Shown: positions 11,801-24,500 of the stretch, piece by piece
Numbering within the stretch: the stretch's first letter is position 1
Layout: every line of letters starts with the position of its first letter
Source of the DNA: Klebsormidium nitens
Taxonomy: Eukaryota; Streptophyta; Klebsormidiophyceae; Klebsormidiales; Klebsormidiaceae
Length of the DNA stretch: 52,258 nt
Assembly (NCBI GenBank): GCA_000708835.1
Contig: DF237563.1
Location: forward strand, 1-52,258
Direction of reading: 5' to 3'
The notes under the pieces: generated by a model
The model's input: the letters and a program-made list of their open reading frames with translations, nothing else
Database searches by the model: none
What the model was told of the DNA's origin: nothing
Made by a program: the position numbers and the translations under genes

Positions 11801-14800
11801 GAGGAGATTGCTGCGGAGAAGATTGCGGAGTTGAAGAGTAACCAGGTAAGGTGTCTTCCCGTCTGAAGAGATACGGCTTAAGAGCATTTCGTCCTAGGAT
11901 GGCTACAGATCTGGAGAAGGTCCAGCATGCCCTTTACGTACGCCAAAAGCAGGGATAAATTGAGCTGCAAAATTTCTAGGCAAGGAGTACGTGTTTCTAT
12001 CCTGGCGTATGACGTCATCCACATTCCAAGGTTTTAATGGTTTCACCTTGTATCACAGTGCAAGTCTTACCGTTTACCCACTCTATGAAATGGCATTTTG
12101 TCGATCCCTGGTTTATGGTGGGTAGTGCTAGCAAGAACTCTAGACCTCCAAAACATTCCGCTTCTCCTTTTTCGTCTGACAGCACTGGTTGGAGTTGGAG
12201 CGGAAGACGCAGCTGGGCCCCGTGGCTGGTTTCGGCAAGCAGGCGGGGGACCTCCTGAAAGCAGTCCTGACGGGGTACGATACGGAGGCGGCCTTCTTCG
12301 ATGAGAGCGTGCGGGCGGAGAAGCGGAAGGGCCTTTTCACCAGCGCAGTAGGGGTGAGTCTGTCTGGCAAAGATTTCACTTCCGACACCTGTTTGCTTGG
12401 CACGAGGGTTGTTCTAAATGGATGGGAGTCGCAAGGGCACCTTTCTCAGGGTATTTGTCTTCCGGACTTGCGAATCATTTTGGAAAACTTGCGCCGGTTT
12501 TACCAAACCGATTGGAAGAGCTTTTGAGAAGATGGTCGAGTAAGGTCCGGGTTTTTACTTTCTTCACCAACAGGAACGTGGGGAACCAAGACGCTGTGAT
12601 GCGAAAAGCTAGTGCTTACCAAGTGAGAAGCCGCAGGGGAGCCGGCGGTCGAGACATCATTTGATCTAGTACTGTCGGAACGTCAATTGACCTGTCCCCG
12701 TCCGTTGTGTCCAGGTCATTCACGAGTCGTTCACGACCCTGTTGGGTCACCGGCGCGCAGAGGCGCTCGACAAGTTCAAGGCTGAGCTGGCGGCCTCCGG
12801 CGTCCCCTCTACCTCCTCCGATGGACCGCCCAGCAAGGACGCCGACGTGCCTGGCTTTGCGGAGGCGCGCAGGCGATGCACCGAGAATGCGCTTAAGGCC
12901 TTCGACAAGGCTGCCGCGGGTGAGGGTTTTGTTTCATTTCATGGTCGTAATAGCGTGCTGGCGACAAGTACTTGCCGGAACAGCTTGGCCAACTGACGTA
13001 CTCACATGATTCTAGAAACGTCCATTCTCTTTCGTCAAGTCCGAAAATGACTACATCGGCCCGAGTGCTCTTCTGGAGCCGCGTGTGTCTTCTAGTCTCA
13101 TTTAGGGTTCTCTTGCTTTCTTAGGAATCTAGCTTGTGCCTCGCAGATGCTCTCGTGAGTGGTGCGGGGTGGGACTACCTGCGCACCCGGCAAAAGCTGC
13201 AGCGCGACATCGACGCCCACGCGACCGCTGTGCGCACCGAGCGACTGGCCGCCATCCAAACGAAGGCCAAGGTGGGGGCCATTGTTTTTATGGATACTCG
13301 CTTTTCGAAATTGTTCAAAAGGCTAGAGCTGGGACTCCGACCAGCTCGTGTTTTCTCAACTGCTGCTAAATCCGTACGATTTTCTGGAGAAGCTTGTGCT
13401 GCGATCACCCCCATCAACTATTCTCAGTTTGTCCAACCGGCTCAGGTGTTCTGATCTCATTTTGTACATCCGGCACTTGGAAGGACCTCAACTTTTGTGG
13501 AACTCCAGCCCTTATAACCTTTTTTTCTCGTTCTCTCAGGACACGTTGCAAGGCAAGCTTGCGGAGCCCGCCAGTTCGCTCCTGGACGCTGCGTCCTCCG
13601 AGACCTGGCCCGGCCTGCGTGAGCTGCTGGCGCGCGAGACGGCGCACGCGAAGCAGGAGCTGGCGGCCGCGGTGGCGGGCTTCGAAGTAGAGGCGGAAGA
13701 AAGCGGCGCGCTGGAGGGGGCGCTGGAGGACGCGGGCAGGGAGGCGGTGGAGAAGCGCGCCAAGGAGGAGTCGACGCAGGCGCTGATCAGGATGAAGGAG
13801 AGGTGGGGGTATTTGAATTTCTCCGTTTTGACAGGCTGTTGGGTGGGCTAAGGCTCAGATGCAGCTGTAATACTGGTCTCTTCACGGGCTCATCTTCCGG
13901 TGTGGCAATCAGCAAGTCGATTCGTCGATTCTGTTGTGCCTTCAAACTCTCTGTTGCATTTGAGATGATCCTTGAAGCTGAGAGATTGTAAGAGCGCGCT
14001 GTGCAGACTCGTGACGGATCCTTTCTTTGCAGGTTCAACACTTTGTTTGGCCGCGACTCCGAGTCGATGCCGCGCACGTGGGCAGGCAAGGAGGACATCC
14101 GGGCCATCACGCGCGAGGCGCGCATCGGCGCGCTGCGGCTGCTCAGTGTTCTGGCCGCCGTCCGATTGGACGACATCGACGGCCCTGATACCGTGGCCGA
14201 GGCGCTGGAGACTCTGCTGGAGGGGCAGGAGGGCAGCATGGCACTGCACCCGCACTCAGAGGGAGGAAGCGCGGCGGGGGCCAAGGAGGCGCCGTCCAGG
14301 AATGCGCTGGCGGGGGCTACGTGGGAGAACGTAAGTCTGGAGAATCGATCGAGCGGGCTTCTCAGGGTCGCAATGTGATTGTCTCGAGGACGTGCGACCG
14401 GTGGTCCATAATCCAGTGCATTTCGTGCCGGAGATAGCCTCGAGAATAGAACGCCATGCCCAGAGCACGTCAAAGCCAGGCGTTTGGACCCAGTATTTAC
14501 TGGCCGCTTGGGCGAACCCTGACTCTGCAGCCGACTCCGTACATTAGAAGTTTGCCGTCAACTGCGTTTCCCCTTGTCTTTTCCGTGCAAGGCCACGTGC
14601 TGCATATATCTCTGAGTTTCATTTTGGCGCCCTGGCACGTTTGCATTGCGTGACCCTCCTAAGGGACTCTTGCCGTGAAAGGTAGCAGCAACAGCCTCAC
14701 TCAATTCCAAACCCATATTTTCAAGCTCTGCCCTCTTCCCCCATTTAATCCCACCCGTTCCAAGGCCTCGACATTACCCTTCGAAAAAGGTTCTGATCTT

Positions 14801-16061
14801 TGATTCTCGTCTTTCTGCAGATTCCGTCGTCCGCGACGCTGCTGACCCCAAGCGCATGCCGCTCGCTGTGGCGGCAGTTGAAGGCGGAGACGGAGTACAC
14901 GATCAGCAGCGCCATCGCCGCGCAGGAGGCGCACAAGCGCAACAACTCGTGGCTGCCGCCGCCGTGGGCCATCGTCGCCATGATCGTTCTCGGCTTCAAC
15001 GAGTTCATGGCGCTCGTCAGGTCAGCAGCTGAGGGCGCCACGCCGCAATTAGCGGCGACTCCATGGAAATGCTCTCGATCAAGGGGTTTGGTTTGTTGTC
15101 TCTGGTTCAAAACAATCGAGCGTGTTCGCGTTTTGCCGTTACTGATTGATCTAGTGGGCGACTCTTTGAGTATAGACAACGTCCTTTTGTTCCTCACATT
15201 TGAGGGGCGCCTTGTCTGTTGTTCTATTACCAGACAATCCCTATCTAAGTAACGGATCCTCACTTGGGCAGTGAATATATGACACGCCAGATGCGCGGAA
15301 CCACTTACTCACTTTTTGCAGACCTCAAACACGCGTTCCTTTCCCCCTGACTGGTTAGCTCCTTTCATCTCAAGACACGAAGGTGGCTTCCTTTTCTTGT
15401 GCAGGAATCCCCTCTTGTTGTGCGTCGTGGTTGCCGCCTACTACGTTGGAAGGGCCCTGTGGGTGCAACTCGACGCATCCGCCGAGTTTGAGAACGGACT
15501 GGTGAGCCGACAAGAAAGCGTCTGCTTTGTAATGAGCGCTTTTAGGTCCCCCTAGCGGACTAGAGAATGCAGAAGGGCGGCTACAGGCTGCGACTCCCGA
15601 GTTGTTCATCTCCACGGGTCATTGATGCCGCTCGATTGCCGCCTGGAGCCCAAATCCGAATGGAACGATCCTTTCTAGCAACTTCTTCGCAAGTATAATT
15701 GCTGTTACAGGACGCTTTAGAGAGGCTGAGAGAATGTGCTAGCGGAAGATGGGACTGATTAGTGGCGCTTTTGTAGGTGCCGGGCCTGCTGTCGATCAGC
15801 GCCAAGTTTGTGCCGACGCTGCTGCGCTTGCTGAAGCGGCTGTACGAGGACGGGCAGCACACGGTGCAGCACGCGACGGGTATCCAGATGCACGACTTTG
15901 CGGCCAGCAACAGCTCGACCACGTGGGAGCAGAACGGGTACGGAGATGACGTCAGCAGCAGGGCCACGGGCGTGGCGAGCAGGCCCGTACGGCATCGGGG
16001 GTCAGCGGCGCAGTCGAGTGGGATGGCAGATGTGCGCAAGGTTCAAACGGATTCAAGTTGA
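8896..16061 (+). CDS. RHD3: RHD3/Sey1-type ER-shaping dynamin-like GTPase
   Basis: Membrane-anchored GTPase that fuses ER tubules (RHD3 in plants, Sey1 in yeast, atlastin in animals). Eighteen exons join in frame to about 857 residues: 8896-9058, 9275-9341, 9497-9599, 9788-9922, 10126-10191, 10470-10517, 10737-10799, 10987-11043, 11206-11364, 11777-11845, 12183-12353, 12715-12919, 13147-13271, 13540-13802, 14033-14330, 14821-15020, 15405-15501, 15777-16061. The P-loop GPQSSGKS is at 50-57, switch Thr near 80-81, DLEG at 100-103, and the plant-type IRDKT follows. [20 protein letters not shown] and [11 protein letters not shown] match the family closely. A long helical middle domain precedes two hydrophobic segments (about 713-730 and 734-751) forming the ER hairpin. 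The C-terminal tail has an amphipathic LLRLLKRL helix. Length is close to the usual 800 or so. Intron 8 uses a GC donor. Confidence 0.93.
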
Positions 16062-17443
16062 TTCTGACTCGGTTGTGCTGCAGCGGGCTTGCAGAGGCTT
16101 TGCGTGAGAAGGCTGCGATGTAGACTACTTGTTTTTCCAAGCTTGCAACACCTACTTTCAAAGCAACACAGCGAACACAAACGTGGTTGAGAATGCAGAG
16201 TTTTTTGAGTTTGCGGAGCCTTGTGCTGTGTGTGCGGCGTTGCCCTTATCCGCTTGATCTCTAGGCATGTGTACTGCGTGAGCAAGGATGAGTGGATGGT
16301 TGCATAATGCGGATTACTACTGGTGTCGCGTCTGCTTAATTGCAGTGCATCAGCGCTGCTTATCATGGTGTTGGGTACTATCCGTCCTGTGAAATTCAAA
16401 CGTCACTGAGATGCTAGACAATTGCTGAATGTACTGGCTCTGAGGATCGACCATTCACTGTTCTGATTGCCTGGTTGCTTGCTGGCATGTCGTGTCTTGA
16501 TTGGATGCATGACACAAAGTGCGAAGCTAGCTCTACGCGTCGAGTCTGTCATGCACAGGCTGGTCTACTGTTGTCAGCAAACCAATAATGGATGTCACTG
16601 GACCGAGATCCCGGAGTCCATGACACATGATCCACGCAGAAGCACGGCATGTGAACGATCCAACAATACCTGTACGTCATGCATATGAGACGCAGCATGG
16701 TTGCGGCCGGCCGATAGGATCCCGCTATTTTCTTGACATGTGCATATAGCAACGGTTTTAGGGTTTTCGAAACACCGGGGGACCCGGCCTGCTTGCAAGA
16801 AGCAGCGCCTGGTCTTAAATGGAAGTGGCCGGCGGGTCATCATGAGATCCCATCTGCGGCTGCCTACGTAACATGACGATGCTTGCTAGCTTCTGAGTCA
16901 ATGAGGCCGGTTTTCCAATGCACTACAGCCAGTAACTTGGAATGATGGAACGAAACCTGGTTGTGTGTACATATAGAATATTGGGCGGACCAATAGCTTG
17001 CCTTGAAAACTTACATGCTCCACCAAAGAAGGTCAGGTTTGACTTTGCTCCGAGTATGTAGTACTCAGGCTTCAGGCTCAGGAGAGCATATAAGTTCAAT
17101 GTGTTGGAAGTCGCAAGTGCGATAAGAATGGAAGGCAAAGAGTTCGTACACTGCCAACATTGTTGACTGCAAGCAACCCAGATGCCTTATTGAATCAGTC
17201 TCAGTTTTGCGGTTGGACTTGTGAACAACTCGAGAGGAAACATAAGCAGGACGAGTAGCAACAACTTGGACTGGCCTTCAACAACCCCACACTATACACA
17301 AGATCCGAGTTTCTAGAGCTCCGCACTTTCAAGGCTGCTGTTATGGCAAGTGTCCAGTGATTGTTCACATTGCGACCTGGCAGTAGATGTGCGTCCGCTA
17401 TGCTCCAGAATACCGCAAGTCACTAAATCAGTCTACAAAAAGC
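16062..17443. other. Intergenic region between convergent RHD3 and PsbO
   Basis: Both flanking genes end here, so it should hold their two 3' UTRs. Only short frames are present. I see no tRNA, repeat or conserved coding segment. Confidence 0.5.
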
Positions 17444-19805
17444 TTATTCGTATTGAGCGTACCAGATTCCGGTGATCTTTACATCCTTGGGGGCTTTTGA
17501 GCCGAGATCCGTGTCGGAGGGCTGGATGCTCTCAAACACTCCGGCGAGCTCCTGGGTCTCGGGGTTAGACTTGGCAACGCTGAACTGGATGTTTCCTTGC
17601 AAGGCCTCAGTGTTCTTGGTGTTCTCCTTTCCAAGCTCCTCCTCGTCACCAGCACCCCCCGCTGGCAGGGCCACGGCGTTGTCATACCCGGTAGAGCCAC
17701 CCCGGCCCTTAGGGTCCAAGAAAGAAGAACCCCGGTATGAAGGCACCAAGAATGGCCCGCCAAAAGAGTTAGCGTTTCCAGTCGCCACCAACTCCTTGAT
17801 GGTGAACAGGAAGGGCACCCTCTCGCCTCCTGGAAGCTGGACGGTCACAGCTGCGTAATCGATCCCGTCCTTCTCCTCGAACTTGATGCTGCCATCATTG
17901 CCAACCTGAGAACGACAATGAAACCCTATTATGGACCAGAACCCTAATGCGATGGGACAGCATGGATTTTGTGGTTCCGGTGAGGTGGACTATACCGTAT
18001 ATATATCGCAAAAGCAACGAGCTTCTTGTGAGAGGGAGACATCTTGGCTGCACTGCTGACGTAAAGGTGGAAAAGAGTCAATAATCGGAAATGCTAAACA
18101 AAAGCCTGTATCCAGCATTGCTGCAAGAATTCTAAAAGAACAAGATATCCAGGTTCCAGCGCGACAGTAGGCTCGTCTCTTCGTACGTCAGCTCTTGGGT
18201 GCGGAAGACAATTAAAGAAAAGATACAAGATTGCACCCAGTCCGCAGGAACTTGACTGATTGATCATCTCATGTCTCCACCCAGCTTTACTAAGTGCCCT
18301 TTTCTGCTGGGGTTTCTGCTCATATCAACTTGAAGCCCCACTTTTAAGTTTTACAAAATGCAGTGCAAGTGCTGACATATCCAGCTGAAGAACCCTTCAA
18401 TTGCCAAGCAGCTCTAAATGAAGCCCGTGTGGATTAAAACTTCCAGCTATAATCGTAGGGGTATCCTTTAACTCAAAAAGTCAACCGCACAACTCAAAGC
18501 AATAAAGGTAACTTGAAGCTTCTGCGGTGCAATACCTGTGGTCATGTGCCGAACTCAGGGTTGCAAAGGGTGAGTGGCCAAATGCGAGCAACGATGCCTT
18601 GGCAACAGCCAAGTCATATCATTGAATGCAATTCCTCACTCTACTGGCTGTTCTAGATTGGATGAACTGACAGCGCAGCACCGCTGAGAATCAGGCAGAA
18701 TGAGAGAATGTCCAGACTGAAGTGAGGCGAACTCACATCGAGCGGCCCCTCAATTTCGTCCAGTGTGTAAGTCAACCTAGTCATGAGCTTCGTCTTCTGG
18801 AAGTCCACGGGCTTATCCTTGAACTGCGACTCCGCCTTCACGGTGAAGGAGGTCGGCTCCATGCACAGCTTCTTCAGCGTGTACTTGCCAGCCTTCACCT
18901 TGAAACCATCCTCACCCCCACCAATGATCGGGCACTGGTTGGCAATGCCAGTCCCCTTGATCTCCATGTACGTTCTGCTGTTCAGCTCATCGAAGGTGAG
19001 CTTTGGGGGCTCCTTAGCCAGCGCACCCTGGCACACCGCACAAAAACCCTTGGTCAGCATCCCAGATACGCTGAGCATTTCTCACTGTGGTTCCCAGTCA
19101 TGCTGAAAGTATATTATCGGTCGGCCAAGAATGAAGAAGCCTGCGACAAGCCTGCTGCAAGGCTAGCACACAAAATGCCGCGAAAGTTTATTTACAGACT
19201 TAACATTTTGAGGGCACCATTTAACCCTTGCATCCTTCTTATCCAAGAGTGAAGAACTCCGACTTAACCACAATGCCCGAAGGCATCGAAACACTGCAAA
19301 TACCATCTCATTGTCCAAGATTTGCAGCAACAAGAGAACCATGGGGCAAACGAAACAGTGGCTTCGCAATGCAATGCATTGAACAGCACCCATACCTTTC
19401 ACCTCGAAATTAACTTATACCAATACAAGGTGAGGGCCGGACACAAAGCGTTGAAGTGCTTGCGCAATTTATCCAGTCCAGACCCCTCCTACTTGCGTAT
19501 GGCATTACAGTGAGTGCCAATTCAGGGTGATTCATAAAATGCTCGTGTTTGCACTGGCCACCACTGACCTGTGCCAATAGGAGGGAGGTAGCGGCAACCA
19601 CCCCCGCTGCCTTCCCTGCCTCCGCAACCTTCTTCACGAACTGCTGCACGGGGGTCTTCTCCCCTGAGCACGTTGTCCTGGCAACACAGGGCTTAACCTG
19701 GAACGCCTTCTGCACATTCCCGGAGCTCCTCAACTCCTGTCCTTTGAACTGGGGGGCCAGCACAGCGGCCCGGGCAAGCCCTGACGCAGCAACGGAGGAA
19801 GCCAT
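17444..19805 (-). CDS. PSBO: Photosystem II oxygen-evolving enhancer protein 1
   Basis: PsbO is the 33-kDa lumenal protein that stabilises the manganese cluster of photosystem II. Three exons, 19805-19569, 19027-18737 and 17905-17444, join in phase to about 329 residues, the normal precursor length. The N-terminus is a bipartite transit peptide: a basic Ser/Ala stromal part, then a hydrophobic stretch (about [13 protein letters not shown]) ending in ALA at 81-83, where lumenal cleavage would give a mature protein of about 246 residues. Family signatures include [36 protein letters not shown] and the C-terminal [10 protein letters not shown]. The conserved disulfide cysteines are Cys111 and Cys134. 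The frame runs further upstream, but MASSV at 19805 is the best start because the targeting peptide begins there. Confidence 0.95.
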
Positions 19806-21574
19806 GCTTCTTGATGCTGGCACAAGGTTACCAAACAACTTTCTCCCTTGCGCTCCAGAGAATATTCTACAGGTGTTCTTCCTGCAGAAGGCAACAACTT
19901 CAAGGAGAAGCACGATCGAGCAGGACCAAGACTGCGCAAGCAGGGACCCAATGAGTCTGAACAATTGAGTACCTTCAAGACTTTGTTTTGTGTATGTGGC
20001 GAACTGAGTACTACGAAGTCGTCCCTCACGGGCAGGAGGAACGTGCAAGCTTACTTCGATTCGATACTCTTTCGCAAATATAATAATATAGAGATTATTG
20101 ATATATCCAGCTTGGGATCTTATCAGGATCGTTTCCAGCCTATCATAGCCTTACGTTTGATCACGTGGTCACTGGTTTCGAACTCTGCAGACTCGTGGTC
20201 AGGAGTTGTATTTTCTCCGACTCGCGATTGCACGCTGCAATCGACGGCTGTGCAGCCTTTGACAAATGTAGCTCAAGATCTTCTAACTGCAAAGAAGGGG
20301 TCTTGGAAGGGTACCATACCTTCAAGGGTCCAGATTCTGGGTCCCAGTGCTCGCGGAGAAAGTACCGTGATTGTAGCACGGACAGCAGCCAGCTCCGACC
20401 CTGCTAAACCCTGCCAGTGGGATAAATCACCCACAGCCTTGGCCGCGCCGCTCATGCGGCCGCGCGCAGTGCTCGGAAGCCGGGCGGCCTACCTGACTGG
20501 CTCGGGTGACTTGTCCCTTCAATCCTTCATGCAATGCTCATGTCTTGAAAGCTGAGCTTAGCAATATGGCGCCATGACAATATATCAGCTGAAAGGTAGC
20601 CATATCGTATGTAGCTGCTGTCTTGCAGGTAGCTTGAATCCCCAGTAATGAGTATAGTATATAGGTAAACCAATCTTAGCGAGGCAGACACGATTAACCT
20701 ATACGTTGCTTATACTCTTATATGAACTTCAAACATGTTGTTATATGGCCTTTTGCGAAGTTTAGGTCCGAGACAGCTTGTCATCATATATGTGGCATGG
20801 TCTTATAATTAAGTTCCTTTGACATACCTATATACTGCACCGGCACGTACTATTAGTGTTTCCTATTAGTACATGCTACACGTACATAGCGTTGAAGTCA
20901 GTGACGTCATTTGCACATGCATAGCGAATGAGCATATCGCATGAGCTACTGACTTTCAAGTTTGCCCGCTATGTATTGAGCCACACGCGCGTGCGCAAGT
21001 TGCAGATCACGAATTCACGGTGCAGGTGCAACGAGTTGCTTGGGAGCATGTGCGCTGCCATGCCAGCCGATTTGAACCAAGCATGGCCGCTCCGAATCTA
21101 CACTTTGAAGCAGGTTGTGGGACATAGTCTCCTTCAATCGGCCACAAGACTCCGCAAAATGGCAATGATGGCACACTGAACCCCCGGTCCTTTCAACCGT
21201 GCTAGTCGTTGTCAATGCATATCATTACCGGTTTAATTTAGTGCCTCAGAGCAACGCCTTTGCCAACGCAAGGGCTTGCAATTGACTTACACATCATCCC
21301 TTGAAGCGCAATTGTGGCAAGGTAACTTTTACCCTTCTGCATGATTCCAAAGAGAGAGATAGGCAATGTCAACACGTCAAGCACCCAATGGAAGTGGTTG
21401 AATGAGGCGCGGTTCCATTTCTGAACTTGCAACTTCAAGAGGGAACATTGCTGCTCGAAATGTGCAGCATTTAGTTAATGGAGGCAATCCAACATTGCTC
21501 CAGATCAATGCAAAGGCTCCAAGTCCAACGCCAACCCATCTATATACCAGGACCTGTTCAAGACAATACAGGTC
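19806..21574. other. PsbO upstream region and intergenic space
   Basis: This must contain the PsbO promoter. An AT-rich stretch at about 20078-20107 could supply a minus-strand TATA element (CTATATTATTATAT). One AAACCCT telo-box-like motif lies at 20406-20412, next to a GC-rich NotI-like patch (about 20440-20480). The 20560-20900 part is AT-rich. I see no gene here; open frames opposite the PsbO first exon are shadows. Confidence 0.4.
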
Positions 21575-24500
21575 TCAGTGCTTATTTTCCTCCGGCACCG
21601 CAGACTCTTCCTCAGGTTCACCCCTTGCAATGCGCTCAGCCTCCGCGGCATCAAAGGCTGCCTTTTCGGCTTTCATTTGTTGCACCTAGTAGACAAACAC
21701 GGATTGAGAAATCAGGATGGATGGGGATGACGGCCCTGTCTTCAATCGTACTGGTGGTCTTTTCAGACAAAATAATCCACCAATGTTCAGCGAAGTTACA
21801 ACTTAGACCATCACCACCTGAGATTCATTACGTCAGCTCACATCGAGAGTGTGTGGTTCCTGCGCGCAGACTCATGACTTCATCCCATATCGGTGTCAAA
21901 TGGACAGTGAATGGCTGACAACCAAGAGGAATGCCAACCCAGATTTCGATGCTCACCGGCCCTTCTTCCCCTTTGTCCGTTTCCCCTTCTTTCGTTTCCA
22001 CCACAAATGGCAGCAAATCATCCAGCTCTCCCTTCTGTGCCTTTTTAGCCACTAAGTATCCTCCGACCACAACCAGATTTATGATGGCCAGATAGATAGA
22101 GGCAATCCCCCTGCCGGCATCGCCATCTTTCTGCGGTGTTGAGTCTATCTGCGGCAGCGCAAGCAAACAAAGACAAATGAGAGGGGCAGTAAGGACTTAC
22201 AACGCCAGTGGGGTCTTGAAGGAGATCCCAGTTGACTTCCGGTTTCCCAAGATTCCATACCCAGAAGCCAACTGCAGTAGCAATGGCCGACAGGCCCATG
22301 CCCAGAGGGAATAATGTCTCCTCAAACTCCAGCTCTCTCTGCAAAACAATGGGCCCAATTGCTGAGCTTTTAACTTAGCGATGGCCTTTTAGCAGCCTGC
22401 TAAGGAGATGGTTTGCACATCGCAGACCAGAGAGATACTCCATGAGGTCATTAAAAGCACCAATACCCATCAGCATTGAGCAGTTTTGCCCAGGCAGGTC
22501 TCTTCTTGTCAGACCAGAAGAACTAGTGACGGAGCTGCACTCAGTATATACATGTGAGAAACAGCAAAGAGGACGGAAACTCACAAACGGCCGCGTGATC
22601 TCCTTCTCGGGCGCTGGGCCAATATCCCAAGGTCCAAAGAAGGGCTTGATTTTGTCGGCGGGGGCGTCGGCAGGGGGCACCCAGGGTGTGCCATAGTTCT
22701 CCTTGGGGAAGAGGTAGGGCAGATCAGGCATCTTGGAGGAGTCCATCCGCTGGTAGATGGGGTCCGACGGGTTCACATCGTCCGGATTGCCGGAGTACTT
22801 CTCAGCGCTTGCTGTAACAACAGGGTGGGGCAACTCAATGACGCAGGCGCAAGCTGGCTCAAAACATGACTTCCTGAAAAGGTTCCTGTCTTTTGATCGA
22901 ACCTCAGTACAGACGACACATTTGCCAGAGGAAGGAAAGACGATGCGCAATTCCAGGGTAGAAGTCAGGCTCGGGCAATGACACAGATTGCCAACATAAA
23001 AATGGGAAAACTTTGCTGAAACAGTTCTTCTAGTCGCGGCACGAAGTCTGCAAAGCAGTTTCTTCACAAGCAAAGCACACAGCTGCTGCCTTCCATCGGA
23101 TTCAGGCGGGTGCACTCACTTGGCCTTCGGATGTTCGCCTCCCTGATCCGTTCTGCAGAGCCAGGCCCGTACTTTGGCAGCTCTGGCGCGGCAGCCTCCA
23201 CCTTGCTCGCGCTGCCACCCGCTTCTGCTGCAGAAGGGGATGCCAACACCTCCTCTACTTTGCTGCGCACGCTCTCTGCTGCCGCCTCCACCTTGGTGGT
23301 GACAGCCTCCGCTGCCTTCTCTACCTGCGCCGGCACGCTCTCTGGTGCTGCTGCTGCTGCTTTAGGCGCCTCCGCAATTTTCTCCACCTTGGGAGCCACT
23401 TCTTCAACCTTTGATTCCACCTTGGGAGCCACTTCTTGGATCTTTGATTCCACCTTGGGAGCCACTTCTTCGACCTTTGATTCCACCTTGGGAGCCACTT
23501 CTTCGACCTTTGATTCCACCTTGGGAGCCACTTCTTCGATCTTTNNNNNNNNNNNNNNNNNNNNNNNNNNNNNNNNNNNNNNNNNNNNNNNNNNNNNNNN
23601 NNNNNNNNNNNNNNNNNNNNNNNNNNNNNNNNNNNNNNNNNNNNNNNNNNNNNNNNNNNNNNNNNNNNNNNNNNNNNNNNNNNNNNNNNNNNNNNNNNNN
23701 NNNNNNNNNNNNNNNNNNNNNNNNNNNNNNNNNNNNNNNNNNNNNNNNNNNNNNNNNNNNNNNNNNNNNNNNNNNNNNNNNNNNNNNNNNNNNNNNNNNN
23801 NNNNNNNNNNNNNNNNNNNNNNNNNNNNNNNNNNNNNNNNNNNNNNNNNNNNNNNNNNNNNNNNNNNNNNNNNNNNNNNNNNNNNNNNNNNNNNNNNNNN
23901 NNNNNNNNNNNNNNNNNNNNNNNNNNNNNNNNNNNNNNNNNNNNNNNNNNNNNNNNNNNNNNNNNNNNNNNNNNNNNNNNNNNNNNNNNNNNNNNNNNNN
24001 NNNNNNNNNNNNNNNNNNNNNNNNNNNNNNNNNNNNNNNNNNNNNNNNNNNNNNNNNNNNNNNNNNNNNNNNNNNNNNNNNNNNNNNNNNNNNNNNNNNN
24101 NNNNNNNNNNNNNNNNNNNNNNNNNNNNNNNNNNNNNNNNNNNNNNNNNNNNNNNNNNNNNNNNNNNNNNNNNNNNNNNNNNNNNNNNNNNNNNNNNNNN
24201 NNNNNNNNNNNNNNNNNNNNNNNNNNNNNNNNNNNNNNNNNNNNNNNNNNNNNNNNNNNNNNNNNNNNNNNNNNNNNNNNNNNNNNNNNNNNNNNNNNNN
24301 NNNNNNNNNNNNNNNNNNNNNNNNNNNNNNNNNNNNNNNNNNNNNNNNNNNNNNNNNNNNNNNNNNNNNNNNNNNNNNNNNNNNNNNNNNNNNNNNNNNN
24401 NNNNNNNNNNNNNNNNNNNNNNNNNNCTTTGATTCCACCTTGGGAGCCACTTCTTCGACCTTTGATTCCACCTTGGGAGCCACTTCTTCGATCTTTGATT

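Noticed and set aside
19410-20048. Longer PsbO start, beginning about 80 codons upstream of MASSV
   Set aside because: The added part does not look like a transit peptide and would bury the targeting signal. MASSV gives the normal precursor length.
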